Assembly: GCA_015501605.1 (NCBI GenBank)
Contig: JADNRZ010000024.1
Location: forward strand, 310,001 to 374,000
Source: Panaeolus papilionaceus
Lineage: Eukaryota; Basidiomycota; Agaricomycetes; Agaricales
Length of the DNA: 64,000 nt
Direction: 5' to 3'
In this document: one piece after another, positions 1 to 11,460 of the stretch
Layout: each line of letters opens with the position of its first letter
How positions within the stretch are numbered: position 1 is the first letter of the stretch
The notes under the pieces: generated by a model
Databases searched by the model: none
Seen by the model: only the letters and a program-made list of their open reading frames with translations
What the model was told of the DNA's origin: nothing
Program-made: the position numbers and the translations under genes

Positions 1-2321
1 GCCCGTATATCGAAGAAAGGCTTAATCACGATCCCTCTGTTCTTCAACAATCGCTCTCTCGACAACTTGACGCGCTCATTCTGGAACCCCTTCGACGTAT
101 GCGATCACAGAACCCCGATATGGACGTCGCAACGCTTCCGAACCTCATCATAGTGGATGGATTGGACGAGTGCGGTGCGGACAAGGAATCAGGCAAGGAA
201 GAAATGCAGACCAAAGTCTTGGATCTCCTCCACCGTCTCGCTTTGTCGCAGGACGTGCTTCCGTTTGCCGTTCTGATCCACAGTCGACCCGAGAAGCACA
301 TCAAGAACTGGTTCAGTCTGGAATCGCACGAGGAGATAACGAATCGGTTAACTCTCGATTCATCGTATCAACCGGATAATGATATCCGATTTTTCGTCAC
401 TCAAAGCTTCCTCGCAATCCTCGATCAACACCCTAATCGAGCTCTTCTACCCCCCGGTTGGCCTTACAAAGTAACAGATTCTGATGGCGTCGCTTGGGAA
501 CCCATTGAGATTCTTGTGTACCGTTCCTCGGGGCAGTTCATCTATGCTGCCGTCACCATGAAATTCATTGCATCTCAGCATTGTCGCCCGGATAAGCGTC
601 TGCTCTCTGTCCTCTCATCCAACGATCATCATTCTCCCGATGCGCCAAATGCCATTATCGACTCCCTCTATGCTCAGGTTTTGAATTCTACCGACGACCA
701 CGAGACTGTGAAGCAGATATTGGCATTCCAGAATATTGTACGTGGGGTGGATGATCTTCGACCCGTCCCACTTTCCAGAATTTTATCTGTGTTATCTATC
801 TCGAAGGAGGATTTTTATCATTGTCTCCAGCAGTTGGAATCGCTGCTGACCCTGCAGAACCCTTTCCTCAAGTTTCACCATTCGTCGTTTGGTGAATTTC
901 TTGCAATCCCCAATCGCTCAGCGGCTTGGTTCATTGACGACAACAATTATCGTTCTCGTTTTGCGCTGCGTGTGCTGAGACTATTTCGTGACGGTAGGTA
1001 CCATAACAACTGGAAGAGCCTGGATATTCACTTACACAATGTACTTGCTTCCAGAGACGTATGTTGGTGCCCAGATATCTTTCCTTCGCATCGCGAGTCC
1101 TATTGTATTTTCCCGCTTTGATAAGGTGTCACCAGACGTGCGCCAAGAACTGGAGCAATTTTGCGACTTTCCCAACTCGTCGTATGGTCCATCTGTTGAC
1201 CGCTTCCTCTCTCAAGTGCCACTCAGCATCTTCATTCGGCTAGCTAGATGGATCGAACCTCTCTGGGCTACATTCACCATGACTTATTCGATTCAAGGAT
1301 ACACATTGAGACGTCATCTTGCCGCATTGATAAAACCACACATACAACCCCACCTCAAAGACCCAGGCTCATTTGCTCGTTTTCTGTGTTGGGCCGCCTA
1401 TGTCCCTGGTAGCACATTGTCAACTCGTAAGTGTGATTTATTTGTTTCCTCGGTCGGGTATTAATTCACACATATAATAGAGCACCGCGACAATGCATTG
1501 TCCAACCATCGCTGGCCTGAGGACCTTCGTCGTATCTTGCTCATCATGACAGTGTTGCAAGACGAATTATATACTTCTTGGCCCTTTTATTACAGAGAAC
1601 TCTGCACCCTGTTCTCCATTCCCTCGAAGAAGTTCCTGTACGATGCATTGCTCATAGTTCTCAAGACATTGGAGCTCGGCCTTCGAGATTCTAGGAGGCA
1701 AGTTTAGACGCCACATTCCTAAGTCTCCAATGACCTTGCTGATCCATGTTGTACCGTGACTGCTTTATGATCAGGTGGAAATACCCAGCAGTCAATCCCA
1801 GAGAGTGGTGGAAGGAACCTCGTGACAGAGCAATTTTTCGGACAATTTTTAAGGGAACAATAATGGACATCTCACCCGATATTTGGATTTATATCCTGGA
1901 TTGTGAGCAAACGTTGCAGGATGATTTTCGTACCAACATCCAAAATTTTCTGGTGAGGTGTTTTTGTTTTGGGCTATTTTTCTAATACTCATCTGCCGGT
2001 CAGGGTTTAAATAATAAATACTACATTGAGAGAAATAACTTTCAACACCTTCACATTCCACAACGTGTTCAGGACTCAGGAGTTGTGTCACCCCTCGACT
2101 TCGCCCTGGCAGAATGCACCTGGAATGCCGACCGCTTCCAGCAGTGTTACTGGTTTCTACGGAACTATCACTACAGTCAGATCCTGATACCGAGTATTCC
2201 AGCGCTTGCAGCGTATTTGAAAGATCACTCCGTCGGCGGATCCCTCACACCTGTCCCTGTAAAGACATCGGTGTTTGACTGTGGTTGGGTTGATTTTATA
2301 CCTTTGGGTACAGATGTTTAG
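1..2321 (+). CDS. N1: NACHT-domain STAND NTPase, 5' truncated by window edge (C-type cassette by position)
   Basis: The reading frame is open from position 3 and splices as <3-993, 1055-1426, 1481-1697, 1775-1952, 2004-2321, giving 691 residues of the C-terminal part. The first residues lie between Walker A (off the left edge) and Walker B, which is present as LIIVDGLDEC. The STAND sensor stretch HSRPEKHIKNWF follows. Beyond the NACHT module is a long helical-looking region with no recognisable WD40, ankyrin or TPR repeat. It ends in a conserved block (DSGVVSPLDFALAECTW, then a Cys-Gly-Trp motif near the C-terminus). Introns are 61, 54, 77 and 51 nt. The third intron starts with GC (GCAAGT) rather than GT. 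Every exon join keeps frame and matches the joins in the other copies, so I take this copy as intact where visible. NACHT NTPases act as nucleotide-dependent switches in fungal non-self recognition; the ligand here is unknown. Confidence 0.85.
1698..1774 (+). other. GC-AG intron (intron 3 of the visible part of N1)
   Basis: The donor is AG|GCAAGT and the acceptor is ATGATCAG. Splicing restores Arg-Arg-Trp and the downstream frame, whereas read-through meets TAG within three codons. The same GC donor is present in N2 (9493), N3 (22136), N4 (31389), N5 (40062) and N6 (50316). N7 has GT at the equivalent site. Confidence 0.75.
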
Positions 2322-4010
2322 AAAGGAGTTAATCCACATTTTGATTGCCGTGGATGAACATCACGCACACATACCCTTTTTTTCGTCATTTTGAACGATT
2401 TCAGTGACCCATCGCGCACACGCCGACGCCATGGTATCAGGATTGCGCTCCCGCCCGCGAGCTGTCACACACCAACAATTCCCGCATCTTATTGCATCTC
2501 GTAATGCATTCATCCAACCCTGAGTGCACCTCGATTCCCCTCCTCCTTACTTACTTCATGTATTCACAATCTCTTTTCTGTGTTTCTCCGCTTTGTTTCA
2601 CATGCTAATTTCTGCCTTTCTTCCGTCGTTCTGCTCGCTTTATCATTCACTGCTAGTCACTTATGTACATTTCTTTCTCGTTTTGTAGTTACTATATCTT
2701 TTGTACGCTACCTCTCCATCAGAATTGCATTGTATTTGACTCCCCAGTCGTCCTCCAGTCGTATCTCGTAACTACCACCGTTGGCTTCCGTAGCCAGTCC
2801 AGTCGCCGCGGTCATCGGTTTTCGTCCCAGGTAGTCCCACACAGCTCATGTATCTCTCACTGCTGGCTGGCGTCGCCTTCGTCGAGGATTTCTTCAGTTA
2901 TACCTGCTCCAGCTTCGTACACCACGTATTTTCACTCCTCAGTGTCGCCGTCGCCGACATGAAACTCCTTCCATCGCCTGAATCACCCTCTCATACTAAC
3001 TAGAGCTCTTCGGACCCTAAGACCTTGCACCATCACCCTCGCCCTTCCATCCAACGCCTCATTTTGCTTTTGTATTGTTACCATTCGCAATCCCACCGTT
3101 GAGCGCTCATCGGCGCATCATACTATTCATGTAGATATAATGTTTCGAGCGGACTCCTCCTATGGTACCAATCTCACAATGACTTGGGTAACGAACGCTA
3201 ATGATCCTATCCCGTACGTGCTTCTCGTGCTTCAACATTTCAACCTCCGCCCGCTTGTAAACATCGAAGCCCAGTGGTGGAGATGCAACTACCAAAGGTT
3301 GAACTGATTATTATTATTATCGGCATCGACGGCATTAATTCTCACAGCCAAGTATTTGCGCACGATGCACAGACCATGTTCACGTTTTTCTCTGGTTGTC
3401 TCTTCCCGTCAACTTCTCTACGTTGTTGGAGCTGGATTCTTCCGCGCTACCACTTGCATTTCTAAAATAACTTGAGTCTCTAATGTTTTAGCTGTAATCC
3501 TGAACGTGATGCTGCAGCTTCACCAGGAGAACGTCAGCGGTTGACGCTTACTTCTATTGTTTAAATTTATGGTGCGTTAATCCCTTGTCTGTCGCTTTCC
3601 AGCTCACAAGCTAACAAATTTTGTAGTACAATCCTGTCATCTTTATTCAATGAATCCATATATGCCGATACGCACATATAGTCTTTTTTTGAAGGGTGGT
3701 TTCCAATGAATGTCAAGTCCCACACCTTAGGCAGCTCAGTGTGAGTTCTCCTTCCTGTCGCATTTGAAATATGATAAACCTATTCCGTTGGTATCATAGT
3801 TGTCGTCCTATTTTTGATATAGTTGTGTTCACTTGTCGGTTCTATTGTTCCTTGGTCATCTGGCTATGCCCACAGCGCTGGTCTGGCGCAGGTTTTTATG
3901 CCACTTTTCGCCTCCTTGGCTGCCGGGTTTGTATATCAGATCAGTATGTATCTTGAAGCCACTTTTAACCCTTTTCACCCCAAGCCTCCAGATGTTACAT
4001 TATCATCCCC
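2322..4010 (+). other. N1-T1 intercistronic region
   Basis: This is the N1 3' flank shared by all cassettes, with a CT-rich, repeatedly intron-like texture (for example TTTCAG before GACCCATCGCGCAC near 2400). It contains a small open frame with a hydrophobic start at 2849-3001 (MYLSLLAGVAFV..., conserved in the other units) and an ATT-repeat-derived run near 3307-3365 that reads as poly-Ile followed by GIDGINSHSQVF. I cannot assign a gene here. It may be 3' UTR of N1 and 5' UTR or upstream exons of T1. Confidence 0.4.
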
Positions 4011-6287
4011 TCCACATCGTTCCTGCCATCCCCGTTCTCCTTTAGCTTCACTCTTACATGTATATTATTACTTGAACGGCTCTCCTTGCCTTCACAGCTC
4101 TAGATGCTCGCCAGAGCTTCGCGGTTGAGGACAATGACCCCTTCATCACATATTCTCCTGGTGTACGGTCAGAGATCATGAGGCCCCTGGATATCGGAGG
4201 TCGTCAACGGCCATCGTTGGATCTGGGGGTGCAGCAAATTTCATGTTTACAGTGTGTGCTTACCCTTTCTTGTTCGTCTTGATATCGCTTCACTCGCTAA
4301 CTCATTGGCATCGCTCCTCTTCTCTGATCAAGTCTACATCCAGTTCTCGTTCACCCTCTAGCCAACGCTCCTCTCCGTCTCGTTCTCCCTTGGGCCATCC
4401 GCATCGACCTCCAAAATCGCCATTCGCCCATCGACGTTGATGGTAGAGGCCGTTCATTCTGCGCCTGTTTGGACGTTTGCAACGCGGCTTGGGGAGCACG
4501 TTGCTGTTGTTGGTAAGCCAGTGAGAGTCGTTTTATTCTTTTTTCTTTGTCCTTTGTCCTGTGCACCTGGGCTTGTGCTGGTGTGTTGAGGGGTTGGATG
4601 AAGTGTCGTGTTCAGATCGATGTCGTTGTTCGACTTTTCATTGGACGGTGACGTCATCTTCACCGTTCGTGTTCCATTTTCATTTAACCGGTTTCGCCCT
4701 TGCGCCTTTCCCCCATTTCGTTTTCCCTACCTATTTTTGATTGGTTGGAATGTCATTGGACGTGGTTATCCCTCAATCAGTCGTCGATGGCGTCGCTTCT
4801 CCCGTTTCTTTGTCTCTCCCGACTTTTCATTCATTCAATACAATCTTACGTTCATAACACCCTTCCTCTCAATTAAACTCAACGTGACTCTGGACGCTAA
4901 TTTCAACCTTTCTTCGTTTCTGTTGTGTTTATTCATCCATTAATCTGTGGGTTGCGCCGCTTCTGCTGTTCATTCCCTCTTGCTTCCCTCCCTACTTTTA
5001 TTCCTTGAACGCACCACGACTGAACCACATTTTACTTGGTGTTCTAGCACCATCCATCCGTGCTTGTCCTCCCCTTCCCTTCTCTTCATCATTATCTGAC
5101 CTTCTACGCTCGCGTATACTAACCCAAAGTTTCTATCGCTATACAGATGCACACTTCTCGACTCTTTCGACTTCCCCAGCATACCCATCCCCTAACCCTC
5201 GCAACACGCTCTTCATCCCTCCGCTCCATCCCTGAGCTACAAATCCACCTCTATCGTGCCCACAACGACCAAAACCACACAAACGGGGTTGAGTATAACG
5301 CTTGGCTTGATTTATGTGGGGGGGTGGGCGAGGGGTGGCATTGGAGAAGGTAGCGGACGAAGAATAAATCATTATTGAGAATGCAGAGGGGGTCGGGGTC
5401 GGGGGTCCTGTTTCTGTTATTCCCGATGCTGCTTCCTCTTGACCCGATGCCGCCCCTGCGTCCTCTGTCGATGGCACCACCACCAACGCCAACAGAACGT
5501 CCGACTCTAATCGCGGCCGATCTAAGCCACTTCCATGCTTGTCTTACGGCGGACCAGACGCTCAATAGACGCGAGCGCGCTGGATGACGATGATCCCCTA
5601 CCTCTCATTACTCTCTCCAACCACTCCTGCTCTTCCTCATTGTCGTATAATCGTGCCTCTGGGTCCAGTTCAGGGTCGGGATCAGGGAGCAACTCGCCTC
5701 CTACACAAATGCGTCTTGCGCCTCCGATTCCTGGGAAACGCGCGTCGGCGCAGAATGCTGCAGGTGCACAGATGGGGGGAGGATGAGTATTGAGTACGAT
5801 CCCCGAGGTCCAGGGATTGGGGAAGCCTTTGGTTTCGCACAAGGTTTATAGGCCATTGTCTTTGAATCCGAATAGTGCTGGGTTTGGAAGTGGGAGTAGT
5901 ACTAGTGGGTGTGGGAATGGGGGGAGGAGCAGGGGATGGAGCGAGTCTTGCACCGTCAGTAGGCAATGGACTGCGTCAAGCTTGAGCGCGATGAGTTCGT
6001 GGAGTGGAAGCCAGAAGGTTGGTGAAGCCAAGTCTGCCTTTGAGGGGTGTACCTGCGGTACCTACATCGAGGACCGCAAACAGTCCAGTAAACCCACTGG
6101 TATCACCGATCAGTCGAACGTTGACTACGACGACGCAAACACAGTAGATGCAGAGAACTGGAGGAGGTCTACGCAGTGTATAAGGACATGGATGGTTTAT
6201 AAACAAGGGGGGGGGGCGGTGATGTGCGTTGGACATGTGGCTCGCTCCTTTGTTTTCTTTCGCCGTTTTGATAAGACGTTTAGATAG
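4011..6287 (+). pseudogene. T1: putative type I membrane protein gene, degraded
   Basis: Behind N1 on the same strand. An acceptor at 4097 precedes an exon reading DARQSFAVEDNDPFITYSP, the signature of the ectodomain in all T copies. A second ectodomain exon lies near 4325-4440 but is frame-broken relative to T4 and T5 in the VDGRG stretch by 2 nt. The hydrophobic segment and basic border near 5280-5360 do not stay open. The cytoplasmic tail (about 5535-6280) shows the acidic patch DDDD, PLITLSNHS, a Ser/Gly run (GSGSGSGS) and LSTIPEVQGLGKP, but an in-frame TGA at 5784-5786 divides it. From family resemblance I infer a signal peptide, beta-sandwich ectodomain, Ser/Thr stalk, one membrane span and a cytosolic tail. 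The 5' end is uncertain and other exon models are possible. Confidence 0.45.
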
Positions 6288-7250
6288 GAGTTGGAGGTTA
6301 TTTTTGGATCGATTTTTCTGTGACTTTTGATTGAACGTTGTTCGATTTGATTTCTATTTTGTTTTGTATTCCGTCTTGTATATTCTTTGGCATGCTCTTG
6401 TATTCGCCTGGATTTTTCTTTCATATTTCATACATTCATTCATTTATTTCAATCCCCCCTCTTCACCCGTTTCTCATCCCCCTTTTTCATCGTCATCGTT
6501 TCGTTCCCTACAGCCTATACCGTCACCTCTCTTCCCCTTTCCCTCCGTCTCTTCAATCCCATGTCCTAAACACACTTTGGATTTTTGTTTGTTATACATA
6601 GGTAGGTTGTCTCACAGTCTGTAACGAATCGAATCGAAGCGAAGCGATAAGCATATCCTGCATATCTCGTGGTTTTCTTTTTGTGTGCGTTGATTGCAGG
6701 GTTTGCAGTGCGCGTGAGCGCGACGGCTCATAAGGACAATGCGGCGTTGAGCTTGCTTGCCCACTCGGTGGGCAGCTAACTTTTATCGGTTGACCACGAC
6801 CTTGCATGTATCAATGGATAGGTTGAACCCTACGATTGAAGGGATGATTTGGGACAGGGCCTCTCCCGTGTTCCTTTTATCAAATTGGTATATTTCTATT
6901 TACATCAGCGCATCACGCATCACGCACTCTTCAGGTTTCCGGTTCAGACTTGCTTCAGTCAACCTATGTACCCCTAGCCCCATCAACTGCAATCATTCCT
7001 TTCATTTCTTCCAACCAGTTTCGTATTCACTCCTTTCCATTAGGCTATGGTTAAATGTGGTGATGGAAGTGGCTTGACTGAATGACGACACTCGGGTGAA
7101 TTCAGTTGAGGTTGTGGAAGCTCCTTGTCGATCGCTCAATGTCATCGTCATAGAAGGTCATATTTTGATCAGATATACACCCCGTTCTAAAACCATGCCA
7201 TAGCACTGCATGTGTGACACAACAGTGGACACCGCCTCAAAACGTCGTAC
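6288..7250 (+). other. T1-N2 spacer
   Basis: Pyrimidine-rich sequence with TTCATTCATTCATT-like runs, probably the 3' end of the T1 transcript, followed by the upstream region of N2. Much of it aligns by eye with 36.2-37.8 kb, upstream of N5 (for example the GAATCGAATCGAA repeat near 6625 and 36777). I see no gene. Confidence 0.5.
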
Positions 7251-7256
7251 TATAAG
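7251..7256 (+). promoter_or_regulatory. TATA-like box of N2
   Basis: TATAAG lies 51 nt upstream of the ATG at 7302, in a block conserved with N5 and N8 (ACCGCCTCAAA...TATAA). Confidence 0.5.
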
Positions 7257-7301
7257 TGTGCCACGGACACGAAGGTGGGCTTGTGCAAAGACACATCGTC
7301 C

Positions 7302-10159
7302 ATGTCTTCTGAGCCCTCCATCATGTCGCCCCAGGTGCTACCTGCGGGAAGTCGGACATTAATCAATCACCTCACGTACAACGTCCAGCAGATAACCAAC
7401 GCCAACGGTATGTACCAAGCCGATATCCTCATAGAAGTGACATTAAAACCCATTCACAAGACCCAGCATTCCGACTTCTCTATGATCAGATCTGTGTCGC
7501 TGCCTACGATAACTCGGACCAAGTCGATCAGACGAAATGCCTCGCTGGAACGCGAACTCTCTTGCTTGAGCGTCTAAAAAACTGGCTCTCTGCACCAGGG
7601 AATGCTCGTCGTCTGCTGACCTGGCTCGATGGGATCGGGCAAAACTGCAGTTGCGAGAACACTGGCAGAGCGTGTGTCTGCGAACAACAAACTTCTTGGT
7701 ACCTTCATATTCAGGAGAGGACAACCTGGGAGGAACGATGCCACGCGCTTTGTGGCTACTCTCGCATATCAGATGGCGTTATCCATTCCCCTTGTACGCC
7801 CGTATATCGAAGAAAGGCTTAATCACGATCCCTCTGTTCTTCAACAATCGCTCTCTCGACAACTTGACACGCTGATTCTGGAACCCCTTCGGAAAATGCG
7901 ATCACAATACCCTGATATCGACACTAATACGCTTCCGAACCTCATCATCGTGGATGGATTGGACGAGTGCGGTGCAGACCGGGAATCCGGGAGGGAGGAA
8001 ATGCAGACCAGAGTCTTGGATCTCCTTCACCGCCTCGCTTCATCGCAGGACGTGCTGCCTTCGCAATTCTGATACACAGCCGGCCCGAGAAGAACATTAA
8101 GAACTGGTTCAGTCTGGAATCTCGCGAGAAGGTGACGAATCGGTTAACCCTGGATGCGTCGTATAAACCAGACGATGATATCCGATTTTCTGTCACTCAA
8201 AGCTTCCTCGCAATCCTCGATGACCATCCTACTCGAGATCTTCTACCACCTGGCTGGCCCTACGAAGTAACAGATTCTCATGCTGTCCCTATGCATGCCA
8301 TTGAGACTCTTGTGCGCCGTTCCTCGGGGCAGTTCATCTATGCCGCTGTCGCCATGAAATTTATCTCATCTCAGCATTGTCGCCCCGATAAGCGTCTGCT
8401 GTCTGTCCTCTTGTCCAACGATCATCATTCTCCTGATACACCAAACGCCATTATCGACTCCCTCTATGTTCAGGTTTTGAATTCTATTGACGACCACCAG
8501 ACTGTGAAGCAGATATTGGCATTCCAGAACATTGCCTATGGGAAGCATGATTTTCGATCTGTCCCACTTAGGAGAATTTTATCTGTGCTATCTATCTCGG
8601 AAAAGGATTTTGGTCATTCTCTACAGCAATTGGAATCACTGGTGACCGTGCGGAGGCCTTTCCTCAAGTTTCACCATGCATCGTTTGGTGAATTTCTAGC
8701 AAACCCCAATCGCTCAGCGGCTTGGTTTATTGACGACAACCATTATCGTTCGCGTTTTACGCTGTGTGCACTGAGACTATTTCGTGACGGTAGGTACCAT
8801 AACAACTGGAAGAGCCTGGATGTTCACTTACACAACGTACTTGCTACCAGAGACATATGTTGGTGCCCAGATATCTTTCCTTCGCCTCCTGCATCAGCTT
8901 TCAATGGTGTATTATGAAGAAACGTCAACAGAGGTGGATCAAGAGCTGGTGCATTTTTGCGACTTTCCTAACTCATCGTATCATGCATCTGTCGAGTGCT
9001 TCCTCTCTCAAGTGCCCCTCAGCACCTTCATCAGGCTAACTCGATGGATATTCTTTCTCCGCGTTGAATCCACCGTGTATTGTTCAGCGCCAGGATACAC
9101 ATTGTTCGCTCAACTTGCTGCATTGATCAAACCGCACATACAGTCCCACCTCAAAGACCCGGATTCGTTTGCTCATTTCCTCTGTTGGGCCACTATGTTC
9201 CTGGTAGTAGCTTGTCCATTCGTACGTATGATCTATTCGTCTTGTCATTCGGGTATTCATTTACACATATAATAGAAGGCCACCACAATGCATTGTCCAA
9301 CCATTGCTGGCCCGGTGACCTTCGTCGTGTCGTGCTTGTCATGACAGTGTTGTCAGACGAATCACGTCTTTTTCTGCCCTTTTATGACCGGGAATTCTGC
9401 ACCCTGTTCTCCATTCCCTCGATGAACTTTCTGAACAGCGCGTTGCTGATAGTCCTCACGACACTAGAGCTTGGACTTCGACATTTTACCAGGCAAGTCT
9501 AGCAGCAACACTCCTAAATCTGCGATGACCTTGCTTATATGTGTTTTACGGTGACTGTTTCGTTATCAGGTGGAACTATCTAAGACCCAAGTACCGGAGG
9601 TGGTGGAAGAGACCTCGTGATAGAGAAATCTTCACAAAAATCTTTCGGGGAATAGATGTCTCACCCGATAGATGGATTTATGCCCTGGATTGTGAAGCAA
9701 ATTTTTCAGGATGATTTTCGTACCAACATCCAAAAGTTTCTTGTGAGGTATTTTTGCTTTGTGCCGTTTTCTCATACTGATCTGCTGTTCAGAATTTTGG
9801 TCAATTATACAATAATACAAACACACTTCAACGCCTTCATAATCTACAACGCCCTCAGGACTCAGGAGTTGTGTCACCACTTGACTTTGCTGTAGCAGAA
9901 TGCACCTGGAATGGCGACCGCTTGCGGGGGCGATCAGCGCATTACTGGTTTCTACGGAACAATCACTACACTCAGATCCTGATACCCAGTATTCCAGAGC
10001 TTGCAGTGTACATGGCATCTGTGGAGGATTTCAAATATCGTACCGCATGTGGCACCTGATGAGGGTATCATTTATTATCCCGGCCCAGCCATCCCCGTAA
10101 AGGCGGCGCTGTGTTCCTGTGGTTGGACTGATTTTATACCTTTGGGTACTGAAGTTTAG
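7302..10159 (+). pseudogene. N2: NACHT NTPase pseudogene (A-type first exon)
   Basis: Exon 1 (7302-7407) and its 59-nt intron are intact, and the body aligns with N5 throughout. Lesions found by comparison with N3-N6 are: an 8-bp deletion at about 7627 just before Walker A; a 1-bp deletion at about 8058 in the DVLPFAVL strand, which brings the total shift to nine and restores the original frame; a 1-bp deletion at about 9190 in the CWATYV motif; a 1-bp insertion at about 9696 in DCEQT; and a TGA at about 10057 followed by a further shift near the end. Between the first two lesions a shifted frame (7629-8072) starts at an ATG and reads MGSGKTAVARTLAERV through Walker B. The GC donor at 9493 and the final stop at 10157-10159 are kept. 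It cannot make a normal full-length protein. Confidence 0.85.
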
Positions 10160-11097
10160 ATAGGGGTTAATCCACATTTTGATTTGCATTGATAAGCATC
10201 GAATACACATACCTTTGTTTTTCATCATTTTGGATGATTTCAGGGATCCATTGCGCACCCGCCTGCGCCCTGGTATCAGGATCGCGCTCACACACGCAAG
10301 CTATCACCTCTGTTTCTCCGCTTTGTTTCAGATGCTAATTTCTGCCTTTCTTCCGCTCACTATTTCATTCCGCTTTATGTAGCTCTCTTTCTCATTCTGT
10401 ACTTACTATATCGCCTGTACGCTCCCTTACCATGAAAATAGGATCATTTTCACTCACGACCGCGAGTCTAAGAGGTGTTCTGTGGGGGTCCTAATTGGCG
10501 CTTATGGAGCAATAAGCAAAAGGAAGAATCAGAAAAAATGTGGGGCAAAGCGCAACAGCGAAAAGAATGAGCGGAGAATGAGTTTAATGGAAATAGGAGG
10601 GTGTTGCAAGACTGGGTGTCGGGGTTATGAAATGACAAGCGCGACGCGAAAAGGGATGAAACGGGTGCACTGTGATAGGGGCGTTTATCAGAGAAGAATG
10701 CATGCATTCAAACGATTCAAACAAGTGAGAGGAAGTAGCATCTAAAAAATGTAAGAGGGAGAATAAAGAAAGCGGCACCATGCGAAGCGAGGGAAGATGA
10801 AGCAGAAATTGGAGTAATCAGCAGAAATCAAATGCAAGTCTTGACTACCGAGTTATTTGTGCACATCCCTATTCATAATGTTCGCGCAAGCAGAAAATAT
10901 AATATTGAAGGGAAACGGGCAAATAGAACAACACGAACGGTTATGACAGGAACAAGACAAAACAGAAATTTGGGAGATACATAACGAACTAGCACAGGGG
11001 AGTAACAGGGTGGACAAAGGGACACTGATAAAGAGCCAGATACATACAGCTTGTGGGATAGCTTGAAAAGGAAAGAGATACAGGGAAGGAAATTGAT
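10160..11097. other. N2 3' flank and left junction of the AIG1 segment
   Basis: Up to about 10455 the sequence follows the normal N 3' flank, with one internal deletion after the CAAGCTATCAC stretch. From about 10456 it no longer matches any other cassette. The stretch from 10456 to 11097 is purine-rich on the + strand (many GAA/AAG/AGAG runs). I see no convincing gene on either strand. Confidence 0.55.
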
Positions 11098-11208
11098 AGT
11101 CTCGGTCCCCCATCCTCTCCCGCGAGTTACCCTTTTTGGGTGCGGAGGTTTTGGGTGCCTCCGCACCCAAAAAGGGTAACTCGCAGGAGAGGATGGGGGA
11201 CCAAGACT
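11098..11208. repeat. Near-perfect inverted repeat (foldback hairpin), 51-bp arms and 9-nt loop
   Basis: Arm 11098-11148 and arm 11158-11208 are reverse complements at 49 of 51 positions, around the loop TTTTGGGTG. Both arms include GTTACCCTTTTTGGGTGCGG or its complement. GGAAATTGA occurs just outside on both sides (ending about 11096 and again at about 11210), as a target duplication would look. It could be a foldback MITE or a strong transcript hairpin. Confidence 0.85.
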
Positions 11209-11460
11209 AGGAAATTGACAGGCGATAGTAGGGTGCTGGGCGCTGGATCAACGAGCCACCGAGACACGCTAGAATAAAATGAATTAACGAAAGGTAAAGT
11301 GACAGACCAGAATTACTGGAGTTCCCCCAGTGGCCTGGAGACAAGCTCAGACGCAGTATGGCACGGTGTAATGGTCTTGTTGAGAGCAGGCTATGCTACG
11401 AACATGGCTAAATACGTGGTCGCGTGAGGGTGGCAAGTCCCTATTCCATTACTCACCATC
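11209..11460. other. 3' flank of AIG1-like copy 1
   Basis: No gene is seen. Part of it (near 11250-11330, CCGAGACACGCTAGAATAAA) is similar to 16050-16120 behind copy 2, so the duplicated unit extends past the stop codon. Confidence 0.5.

Noticed and set aside
5790..6287. 165-codon frame in T1 as a separate gene
   Set aside because: It continues the T1 tail in the same frame beyond one TGA and aligns with the tail of T3, so it is part of T1.
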